NCBI RefSeq assembly: GCF_002355595.1
Contig: NZ_AP017422.1
Coordinates: 4,650,001-4,714,000 of the forward strand
Direction of reading: 5' to 3'
Length of the DNA stretch: 64,000 bases
Source of the DNA: Filimonas lacunae
GTDB lineage: Bacteria > Bacteroidota > Bacteroidia > Chitinophagales > Chitinophagaceae
Below the pieces are notes generated by a model, which saw only the letters and a program-made list of their open reading frames with translations, made no database searches and was not told the DNA's origin. The position numbers and the translations under genes were made by a program. Positions 37,801-44,917 of the stretch are shown here, piece by piece; positions within the stretch are counted from its first letter, which is position 1; every line of letters starts with the position of its first letter.

Positions 37801-38449
37801 TGACCAGGACGATAATGCCGGCCGCTATATTACCAGTGGTGGCAAAATTGGTTCGTACGATAGTTCCTCTATTACGCAAAGCAAGTTACATGCGGGCGCA
37901 ACGGTTACCTATATATTTGACAACCGCAATAACAAAGTAATACCCCAATGGGGCAGTTATGTGAACATTAAAGTAAAAGCTTACCAGGGAGTGAGCAGCT
38001 ACGCCAAAAGTTTTGCCCAGATTATTCCGGAAGTGGCGCTGTACAAAAATTTGAACGCCAAAGCGTCTATTGTACTGGCTGAACGCCTGGGAGGTACTAT
38101 AACCGTAGGAAAATCAGCCTTTTATCAATCGGCTTTCCTGGGCGGACACGAAAACCTGCTGGGTTACCGCCAATATCGTTTTTCGGGTCAGCACAGTTTG
38201 TATAACAACCTGGAAATGCGCATTAAACTGGCCGATGTGGCCAACTATATTTTACCCGGACAATTGGGAATCACCGGGTTCTGGGATATTGGCCGCGTTT
38301 GGGAGCAGAGTGAAGATTCAGGTAAATGGCACAATGGTGTAGGCGGCGGTATTTATTTTGCCCCCGTTTCGATGGTTGCATTTAGCTTTGTGGTAGGAAA
38401 TTCATCAGAAGGATGGTATCCCTATTTTACGATGGGTTTCCGTTTCTGA
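34838..38449 (+). CDS. Metallophosphoesterase fused to kinase-like domain and outer-membrane beta-barrel
   Basis: A 1203-residue exported protein (signal peptide ending VHAQ, residue 20). Residues about 24-360 are a calcineurin-like phosphoesterase with all metal motifs: GDAGE (31), GDN (62), GNHDW (about 103), SHHP and GHEH. Residues about 380-720 form a module also present in the gene at 40886. It contains GGGMQSKSLRLQDKEGKEWV, then K456, EEREP, GDWDRHEDQW (572-581) and PRDRDQVF (about 598-605), which resembles the catalytic and metal loops of HipA/FAM20/PI4K-type kinases. The last ~360 residues are a BamA/TamA-like 16-strand barrel (HENLLGYRQYRFSG). The parts suggest a surface or periplasmic phospho-enzyme tethered to the outer membrane. 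The phosphatase and barrel calls are firm; the kinase idea is inference. Confidence 0.85.
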   Translation: MNKLLPLLLFAFLGNRVHAQDSVQYRVIFIGDAGEMNAEQQKSLQHAANHIITGKTTVLYLGDNVYPHGMGLPGSKEETTSQQILQSQYLPMRAKGAPVYFVPGNHDWDKMGPKGLAKIKRQWQYLDERGDSLLQLIPANGCPDPVEIPLTDSLTIIAYDSEWWLFPFSKNNPDGECACKTKKDVLIRLAELQYKNRNKIVLLASHHPFQSYGVHGGVFTFKDHLFPLTAVNHNLYIPLPVIGSLYPFLRSTFTNPEDLKHPLYKDMKKRIDAVFATNPNMIHVAGHEHGLQFIKDKKQVQVVSGAGAKHTNAKKGKYSQFAEATQGYVTADLLLNGHMRFTYYVYESDTIRNAFTYEQAYTPVIEKSDTSLIAQYKDSVTVAVHPSYDKPGGFHRWIFGENYRKEWAMPVTLPVIRLSEIHGGLTPLQLGGGMQSKSLRLQDKEGKEWVIRSVEKTPDALLPAGLQDAFARDWLDDVTSAQHPFSALSVPPIANAVKVPHAHPIIGVMAPDKKLGLYENIFANMVVLLEEREPGGESDNSEKMKKALWKDNENDIKAKEMLRARMLDAFLGDWDRHEDQWRWRNEGKGKDKLYVAVPRDRDQVFHVTQGVLPWLASQDYVLPTLRNFDNKMGHIQWLLFKTRFVNAYPSFQFTRAQWQEEAKKFQESLTDSVLEAALRQLPAPAYQLRHQQLMSTMQERRSSLPAAMDKYYCFTQKIADIQTSNKNELVQITDGANGGLQVRISRLNKNKEVKEELMNKTYEAGLTKEVRLFIGNGEDSVIIDNKTTDIKLRIIGGHDAKSYNVVAANRKVLLYDRANQSSFNGDFSRFRKRISDDSLNTAFTPVNLYNSWMPLALVGLNRDDGFILGAGFRHIKQEGFRRYPYSVMQQVLAGHSFSTDAFYVKYRGEWIGSPGRPDFILSATAKAPNNTINFYGRGNESEFNKTGDFVRFYRTRFSIYDVNPELRWRSQGNKSSVSIGPALEYYEFDQDDNAGRYITSGGKIGSYDSSSITQSKLHAGATVTYIFDNRNNKVIPQWGSYVNIKVKAYQGVSSYAKSFAQIIPEVALYKNLNAKASIVLAERLGGTITVGKSAFYQSAFLGGHENLLGYRQYRFSGQHSLYNNLEMRIKLADVANYILPGQLGITGFWDIGRVWEQSEDSGKWHNGVGGGIYFAPVSMVAFSFVVGNSSEGWYPYFTMGFRF

Positions 38450-38486
38450 TAAAGTTTGAAGAAAGGCAGTTAAAAGAGAGGAGAAC

Positions 38487-40865
38487 ATGAAGACAACGTT
38501 GTTAAACCTGGCAGAAGGAACCAGCAGCCCGTATAAGCTGGAAGCCGTATTGTCCTTTAAACCCTTTATCCAGTTTCTAGAAAATAAATTACAGGAAGAA
38601 CATACCGCCAAGGCCACCCATTACCGGGTGGCTCTTGACGCTTTTGCCAAATATCCCGAATTACAGGAACCTGTTGCGCCTGAAAAGGCTGCACAATATA
38701 AAGAGGTGCTGGAGCAGATTTATGCGATAGCGACTCCCCCGTTAATATCGGAACAGAACTTTTTATGGGCAGTGTGTACGCCCGTATCGCCGGTGGTGTT
38801 TTATGCCACTCATGCTTTTTACGACATGCTTACGGTAGACAGGCCGGATAATACCAATATCTGCAACCTGAAACCCAACATGATTCAACAGAGCGAGGAA
38901 GAATGGCGCGTGAATAAGCTCATGCGCATTTACGCCCTGATATTGCATAAACTCTATAATATATCGTTTGGCCATACGGACATGATTCATAAAACCATAG
39001 ATGAATGTACCGGGCTGGAACGTTATTACCGCCTTGACTTTGACGACCGCTTTTTACAGATACATACCAAAGGGCCTTTACCGGAGTTAACCATGGAATC
39101 GTTGCAGGATCAACTGCCTGCCACCAACCATCCGCTTACGGTGCTGGAAAAGAAACTGCCGCTGGATATGTTCCATTTTGAAGGGCTGTCTATCATTTCT
39201 TTAACCGATGTTACAGCCGAACACGCCATTACCACGCTGCGGGATATTGTAGTAGAGCACGCGCAAACCGCCAGCAACGAAAACTTTGCACGCATAGAGC
39301 TGGCTTTAAAAAGCATGATAGGTAGCCCCGATATAGGGTTTGGCCTGTTGCCGCTGTTAAAGATCAACAATAAATATGTGTTTAAAAACGGGGTAGGCTT
39401 GCAAAGTACCCTGATAGAACTGGCCCGCCAGCATGGCTTTGGAGAAGATATGTTCCAGGGCTTTGTGCAAAGTTATGTGGCATCGCCGCGTATTGTGTTT
39501 TTGCGTTCTATCACCCCGCTACACCAGGATTTGTCGCCGGCATTGAAAATACTGGCCGATCATAATATATTTTCTTTTGTCATTGTTCCGCTTTACTACC
39601 AGGGCAGCCTGGCAGGTGTGCTGGAAGTGTTTTCGGATAAAGAGAACATGATTAACGAGCGCATGCTGAGTCAGCTGAACGCCGCATCGTTAACGCTATC
39701 GCAGTTATTGCAACAATCGAGGGAAGATTTAAAGAACGATATTACCCGTATTATCAACGATAAGTTTACGCCCTTACAGCCCGCTGTGCAATGGAAGTTT
39801 AACGAAGCTGCCTGGAACTACCTGCAACAGGAGCAGGAAAACACCACACCGCAAATACCCCGTATTGCCTTTGAAGATGTGTACCCGCTATACGGCGCGG
39901 TAGATATACGCAACAGCACGGAAGAACGGAACCAGGCACTGAAAACCGATCTGGAAACCCACCTGCGTTTGCTGGACAGCACATTGCAGGCCATACAGCA
40001 GTGCGATACCTGCCTTATCAGCAGCGAAACGAAGAAGAAGTGTGAAGAGTGGCAGCATAAGGTGAAAGTAAGTACCAACCTTTCGCCCTACCATGCTATG
40101 AAGCTGGAAGACTACCTGCACCGCGAAATACCTGCTTTTCTGAAAAGTCTTAAAGCCAGTCATTCAGGTCCGGCTTCTGTTATTGATGCCTATATGCAGG
40201 CGATCAATCCTAAAGATGGCATTACGTTTCAGCAACGCCGCGAGCTGGAAACCTCTATGCAGCTGATTAACGCCACAGTAGGTAAAACACTGGATGTGTT
40301 TAACGAAAAACTGCAACTGAAATACCCCTGTTATTTTGAGAAGTTCAGAACAGACGGGGTGGAATATGATATTTACGCGGGCCAGAGCATTGACCCCACC
40401 CGCCATTTTGATGCGTTGAGCCTGGTAAAAATAAGGCACCGCCAACTGAAAGTGATGGCATTGCTGGCACAACAAACCAAAGCTTTGTTGCCTTTAATGC
40501 CCAAAGCACTGCAAACCACGCAGCTGATTTTTGTGCACGGTACACATATAGATATTGCTTTTCGTGCCGATGAAAAAAGGTTTGATGTAGAAGGCAGCTA
40601 TAACATACGCTACCAGGTAGTGAAGAAACGCATTGACAAAGCTTATATCAAAGACACTGCGCAAAGGCTTACACAGCCCGGCACCATTGCTATTGTATAC
40701 TCAGGCAAGAACGAAATAGCCGATTACCTGCAAAGCATTCAGATATTGCAGGAAGAAGGCACACTGGGGCCTGATATAGAATGGCTGGAGCTGGAAGAGC
40801 TGCAAGGATTAACGGGGATGAAAGCTATTCGTGTGCAGGTGATGGGTGGCGCTACATTAGCATAA
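38487..40865 (+). CDS. GAF protein with class III nucleotide-cyclase-like C-terminal half
   Basis: A 792-residue soluble protein without a signal peptide. Residues about 250-420 look like a GAF ligand-sensing domain (NIFSFVIVPLYYQGSLAGVL). The C-terminal half shows class III cyclase landmarks: D473 in YGAVDIRNST, K619 and D623 in KFRTDG (the K-x3-D spacing of adenylyl cyclases), D700 in FDVEG (compare YDVWG in known enzymes) and R715 in VKKRIDKA. Between D473 and D623 is an extra helical insert of about 100 residues, and the usual Asn four residues before the Arg is missing, so activity is uncertain. It lies 37 bp after the phosphoesterase fusion and 20 bp before its paralogue. I infer a cytosolic sensor or signal enzyme. 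Confidence 0.7.
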   Translation: MKTTLLNLAEGTSSPYKLEAVLSFKPFIQFLENKLQEEHTAKATHYRVALDAFAKYPELQEPVAPEKAAQYKEVLEQIYAIATPPLISEQNFLWAVCTPVSPVVFYATHAFYDMLTVDRPDNTNICNLKPNMIQQSEEEWRVNKLMRIYALILHKLYNISFGHTDMIHKTIDECTGLERYYRLDFDDRFLQIHTKGPLPELTMESLQDQLPATNHPLTVLEKKLPLDMFHFEGLSIISLTDVTAEHAITTLRDIVVEHAQTASNENFARIELALKSMIGSPDIGFGLLPLLKINNKYVFKNGVGLQSTLIELARQHGFGEDMFQGFVQSYVASPRIVFLRSITPLHQDLSPALKILADHNIFSFVIVPLYYQGSLAGVLEVFSDKENMINERMLSQLNAASLTLSQLLQQSREDLKNDITRIINDKFTPLQPAVQWKFNEAAWNYLQQEQENTTPQIPRIAFEDVYPLYGAVDIRNSTEERNQALKTDLETHLRLLDSTLQAIQQCDTCLISSETKKKCEEWQHKVKVSTNLSPYHAMKLEDYLHREIPAFLKSLKASHSGPASVIDAYMQAINPKDGITFQQRRELETSMQLINATVGKTLDVFNEKLQLKYPCYFEKFRTDGVEYDIYAGQSIDPTRHFDALSLVKIRHRQLKVMALLAQQTKALLPLMPKALQTTQLIFVHGTHIDIAFRADEKRFDVEGSYNIRYQVVKKRIDKAYIKDTAQRLTQPGTIAIVYSGKNEIADYLQSIQILQEEGTLGPDIEWLELEELQGLTGMKAIRVQVMGGATLA

Positions 40866-40885
40866 TTGTTGTCTGAATAAAAACC

Positions 40886-43465
40886 ATGACATTGTACCGA
40901 TCCATTCTGTGCATGGCACTGCTCCTGCTTGCAACCTGCTATGCCGGTGCCCAAAGCACTGCCCCTGTTGCAGACAGCATTACTGTAGCCATCTCTCCTG
41001 CTTACGACAGTGTTAGCGGTGTGCACCGCTTCTGGTTTGGTGAAAGCTACCGCAAGCTATGGGCTGCTCCCGTAAAGCTGAAGGTGTTTTACCTGGCTAA
41101 AGAAAAAGGCGGCCTTACCATAGAACAAAGAGGAGGAGGTTTGCAAACCCGGTCGCTACGGCTGAAAGACGCTACTGGCAAGGAATGGGTATTGCGTACC
41201 CTACAAAAATATCCCGAGCGTGGCCTGCCGCCTAACCTGCGCGCCACCATTGCCAAAGACATTTTGCAGGACCAGGTGGTGACTGCCCATCCTTTTTCTT
41301 CGTTAACCGTACCGCCTATGGCTGCAGCCCTGGGCATACCACACGCCAACCCGCAGATAGTATATGTGCCGGATGATACCGCCCTGGGCGCTTACCGGCA
41401 AGACTTTGCCAATGCCGTGTTTTTATTTGAAGAAAGAGAACCCATAGATGCAGACCGCACCGATAACACCGATAAAACACAGCGCAAGCTGGAAGAAGAC
41501 AATGACACCCGCGTAAACCAGCAGATTGTATTACGTGCCCGCCTGCTGGATATGTTGCTGGGCGATTGGGACCGCCACGAAGACCAATGGCGCTGGGAAA
41601 GGGTGAAAGAGAAAAAGAAGGTGACCTACACGCCTGTACCACGCGACCGCGACCAGGTGTATTATAACACTACCGGTGTATTTCCCTGGATACTCTCCCA
41701 CCAATGGCTGAAATCGAAATTCCAGGGCTTTCACAACAACATACGTGACATTAACGGCTTTAACTTCAACGCCCGTTATTTTGACCGCTACTTTCTCAAT
41801 GGCCTGAACGAGCAGGACTGGCAGGAACAGATCTCCTATCTGCAAACTACCCTTACGGATAGTTTGCTTCGTGCAGCGGTTCGCCTGATGCCAGATACTA
41901 TTTACGCCTTATCAGGAGAGCATATCATCAACACACTGATTGCACGCCGTAACAACCTGCGTAAAGAAGCCATGGCCTACTATGGCTTTATTACTAAAAA
42001 CGCAGATGTACCCGCTTCGGATAAGCAGGAGCTGTTTGATATTACCAAACAAGCCGGCGGACAAGTGGCGGTGAATATTTATAAAGTAAAGAAAGATGGT
42101 ACCGTAGAGGACCTTATTTACAGTAAGTACTTTCACCCGGATGTAACCCGTGAAATAAGGTTATATGGTTTGGGCGGACACGATATTTTCTCTGTGAAAG
42201 GGGATGCTACTTCCTCTATTAAAATACGTATGATAGGCGGTGACGACCGCGACAGTTTTTATATAGCACCAGAGGTACGCAACACAGGCAAGCTATTTAT
42301 TTACGATCGCTCTGATGAACCTAATGCACTGCCTTCCCGCTCGCAGGCGCGCATTCGCACTTCTACCGACAGTGCCGTGAACAGCTATAACCGCCGGAGC
42401 TTTTTATTTGACAGGTTAGGTCCTTTGTTTAGCGCTCAATATAACCCCGACCAGGGGTTGATGGCCCGCGTGAATATGATGCTGGAAAAACAAGGCTTTC
42501 GTAAAACGCCTTATGCACAGCAGCATCAACTGATAGTAAGCTATATCACCGGCCGGCAATCGTTTATATTACAATACCTGGCCGATTTTAAAAAAGCCAT
42601 TGGTAATAATGATTTACGGGTAAACATCTTTTCACGCGGCCCCAATAACCTCAGCAACTTTTTTGGATTGGGCAACGAAAGTGTGTTTGTGAATGAGGGG
42701 GATAAAACCATCAATTACTATCGCAACCGTTATGATGTGATCAATGGAGATGTTCGATTGTATCATCCTGCGGGCAGGCACCTCACTTTTAATGCAGGTG
42801 TTGCGAGTCAGTTTTACACCAGCCGTGAGCGCAATAACACCCATCGCTTTTTAAATGCTTATAATGCCGTTTATCCCGCAGAGAAAGTGTTTGACGACCG
42901 TTTGTTTGCCGGCCTGGTAGCCGGTGCCGAAGCGGACACCCGCAACAGTAATTTTATGCCGGTAAGGGGCATACACTGGAATGCAGAAATCACCGGAATG
43001 ACACAAACCAATGGCGACCATCTGAGCTATGGTAAAGTAACTACCGATTTCAGCTTTTATGTTCCGTTACTGGGCGATTCTACCCTGGTGATGGCTAACC
43101 GGGTGGCTGGCGGCACCACCTTTGGCAACCCTGCTTATTTTCAAATGATGCAACTGGGCGGCGCACAAATGCTGCGCGGCTTTCATACCAACCGCTTTAC
43201 CGGCAAAACAGCCGTATACCATAACCTGGAGCTGCGCTTAAAACTGTTCAACTTTGCTTCTTACCTGCTGCCCGGCACCGCGGGCCTGGTGGCTTTTAAC
43301 GATATAGGCCGCGTATGGTTGCCCGGCGAATCATCTCACCAATGGCATGATGGCTATGGTGGTGGATTATATATTATACCTGCCGATTTGTTTATTATCC
43401 AGGCAGCTGTGGGCTTTTCCAACGAGGGGGCATTGCCGTATATTACTGCAGGATTCAGGTTTTAA
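40886..43465 (+). CDS. Kinase-like/BamA-type outer-membrane protein, paralogue without phosphatase
   Basis: This 859-residue exported protein (signal peptide ending YAGAQ) is a shorter relative of the gene at 34838. Residues about 35-350 repeat its central module: GGGLQTRSLRLKDATGKEWV, K108, FEEREP, GDWDRHEDQW (226-235) and PRDRDQVY (252-259). The C-terminal ~350 residues are a BamA/TamA-like barrel (QLGGAQMLRGFHTNRFTGKT, ending ITAGFRF). The phosphoesterase domain is absent. It is the last gene of the operon and is followed by a strong terminator. The conserved motif set in both paralogues argues for a real active site or ligand site; what it acts on is unknown. Confidence 0.82.
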   Translation: MTLYRSILCMALLLLATCYAGAQSTAPVADSITVAISPAYDSVSGVHRFWFGESYRKLWAAPVKLKVFYLAKEKGGLTIEQRGGGLQTRSLRLKDATGKEWVLRTLQKYPERGLPPNLRATIAKDILQDQVVTAHPFSSLTVPPMAAALGIPHANPQIVYVPDDTALGAYRQDFANAVFLFEEREPIDADRTDNTDKTQRKLEEDNDTRVNQQIVLRARLLDMLLGDWDRHEDQWRWERVKEKKKVTYTPVPRDRDQVYYNTTGVFPWILSHQWLKSKFQGFHNNIRDINGFNFNARYFDRYFLNGLNEQDWQEQISYLQTTLTDSLLRAAVRLMPDTIYALSGEHIINTLIARRNNLRKEAMAYYGFITKNADVPASDKQELFDITKQAGGQVAVNIYKVKKDGTVEDLIYSKYFHPDVTREIRLYGLGGHDIFSVKGDATSSIKIRMIGGDDRDSFYIAPEVRNTGKLFIYDRSDEPNALPSRSQARIRTSTDSAVNSYNRRSFLFDRLGPLFSAQYNPDQGLMARVNMMLEKQGFRKTPYAQQHQLIVSYITGRQSFILQYLADFKKAIGNNDLRVNIFSRGPNNLSNFFGLGNESVFVNEGDKTINYYRNRYDVINGDVRLYHPAGRHLTFNAGVASQFYTSRERNNTHRFLNAYNAVYPAEKVFDDRLFAGLVAGAEADTRNSNFMPVRGIHWNAEITGMTQTNGDHLSYGKVTTDFSFYVPLLGDSTLVMANRVAGGTTFGNPAYFQMMQLGGAQMLRGFHTNRFTGKTAVYHNLELRLKLFNFASYLLPGTAGLVAFNDIGRVWLPGESSHQWHDGYGGGLYIIPADLFIIQAAVGFSNEGALPYITAGFRF

Positions 43466-43480
43466 GTGCTTGAAAACGTA

Positions 43481-43520
43481 TGTGGCATACTAAAGCCATT
43501 TGACGAATTAGTATGCCACA
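43481..43520. terminator. Strong bidirectional terminator
   Basis: Perfect 13-bp arms TGTGGCATACTAA (43481-43493) and TTAGTATGCCACA (43508-43520) enclose a 14-nt loop, followed by CTATTTTAAT. It ends the six-gene operon and faces the convergent ROK gene. Confidence 0.75.
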
Positions 43521-43634
43521 CTATTTTAATTGCCGCACAGGCCTGCCAGTTTTTAAGGCAGCTGATGCATATTAACCGGCGCTTACCTGCAGAGGAATGC
43601 GCCGGCCGGATACAACTATGGTGTAATACTTAAT

Positions 43635-44516
43635 TTATTCAAAGCAGCAGGCTCCGCCCAGTAGTGCGGCATGCTCACCTAAGGCTGCCATGGCAATTTC
43701 GGGCATGGTAGTAACTGTTGCGGCCAGCTGGCTCATTAAATCATCGGCAAACAGTTTCCAGGAGTGGGCAATGTTGCCTCCTATCACTACAATTTCCGGC
43801 TTTTGTTGCTGGATAAAATATTGCAGAAACCAGGTTAAGTCGTTGCTAAACTGCTGAAAGGCAGCAGCGGCATTGGCATCTGTGTAAAAACGTTCTGCTA
43901 TCAGTTGAGCATTGGCTAATGTTTCGCCTGTCAGTTGCTGGTAGTTTCTTACCAATCCGCGGGTAGAAACGGAATCTTCAATCCGCTCATCTTTATAAGG
44001 CGTAACACTTAACTCGGCATCTGTGGTAACGCCATTGTGACTGATAGCTGATCCCAGGCCAGTACCGAGTGTTAGGCCGATAGCATGCTTGTAACCTTTA
44101 GCAGCACCGTAGCGCACCTCTCCTTCCAGGAAAGCCACCGCATCGTTTCTAAAACGGATATCGGCACCATCTATTCCTAAACGCTGTGATAACTCTTCGC
44201 GAATATTCATGCCGTATAAAGCATCGTATTTGTCAAAGCCTTTTATAAGGCTAACGCCAGCCTGATAATCAAAAGGGCCTGGCATGGCAAAGCCCAGTTT
44301 GCCACCACTCAAATCAAACTCACCCCACAATTCCCAGATGACATCGCACCAGTTAGAGAGTATTTCTTCTGCTGATGCATGCCTGTTTACATGCTTACGA
44401 ATAATAACATGGTTAGCAATTGTTCCTGTGGATAAATGAATTAATCCTGCCGTGATATGCGATCCTCCAATATCAATGCCCATTACAACATCATCTGATG
44501 CTTTTACCTCCGTCAT
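43635..44516 (-). CDS. ROK-family sugar kinase, zinc motif absent
   Basis: A 293-residue protein with the ROK phosphate-1 motif MGIDIGGSHITAG, the catalytic RNDAVAFLEGE (Asp base) and the nucleotide loop TLGTGLGSAIS. The usual ROK zinc motif (CxCGxxGC) is missing; the segment reads AELSVTPYKDERIEDS instead. Polyphosphate/ATP glucokinases also lack that motif and have a similar LTLGTGxGSA loop, and ppk1 lies about 10 kb away, so polyphosphate could be the donor, though this is only a suggestion. It probably phosphorylates glucose or a related hexose in the cytosol. It is a single gene, convergent with the operon to its left. Confidence 0.85.
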   Translation of the reverse strand: MTEVKASDDVVMGIDIGGSHITAGLIHLSTGTIANHVIIRKHVNRHASAEEILSNWCDVIWELWGEFDLSGGKLGFAMPGPFDYQAGVSLIKGFDKYDALYGMNIREELSQRLGIDGADIRFRNDAVAFLEGEVRYGAAKGYKHAIGLTLGTGLGSAISHNGVTTDAELSVTPYKDERIEDSVSTRGLVRNYQQLTGETLANAQLIAERFYTDANAAAAFQQFSNDLTWFLQYFIQQQKPEIVVIGGNIAHSWKLFADDLMSQLAATVTTMPEIAMAALGEHAALLGGACCFE

Positions 44517-44917
44517 AAGTTTTTGTTTATTCTTCTTTGTGTACAGGAATCAATGGCAGGCAATGTATACCAGGCGCCAAGTTACCTTCGTATTTGTTTG
44601 TAAATGAAATGGCAGTTAATAAATAAATGATAAAAAGCAATCGCTACAACATCTTTCGCGCCTGGCAATAAATATAGATCTCATTCTAATATATAAAGAC
44701 ATTTTGCCATAAAAAACTCATTAAATTATCCCTTAAACACAGGCTATTGGCTATTTTTCCTCCGAATAGCCGATTTTCGCCGACGTAATGATCCGACTCC
44801 CACCCATTAACAAACGTTTGGCAGTATTTAAGTACGAATGGTACCAACCTTGCATTACTTCTATAAAAGTTCAGTATCCGTAGATACAAACATTGATTTC
44901 AACTTAAAACAGACAAT
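44517..44917. other. 401-bp AT-rich divergent intergenic region
   Basis: No gene or RNA is evident. It holds the upstream regions of the ROK gene (minus) and the DUF6600 gene (plus). Visible structures are a 7-bp hairpin GGCTATT (44749-44755) / AATAGCC (44765-44771), with a tandem GGCTATT copy just before it, and a palindrome CAAACGTTTG at 44811-44820. No confident promoter box was found. Confidence 0.5.

Noticed and set aside
34838-38449. BamA outer-membrane assembly factor
   Set aside because: The barrel is BamA/TamA-like, but no POTRA repeats are seen and the N-terminal parts are enzyme-like.
44517-44917. A small RNA or riboswitch in the long spacer
   Set aside because: Only a 7-bp hairpin and a 10-bp palindrome are visible, with no recognisable riboswitch or RNA family features.
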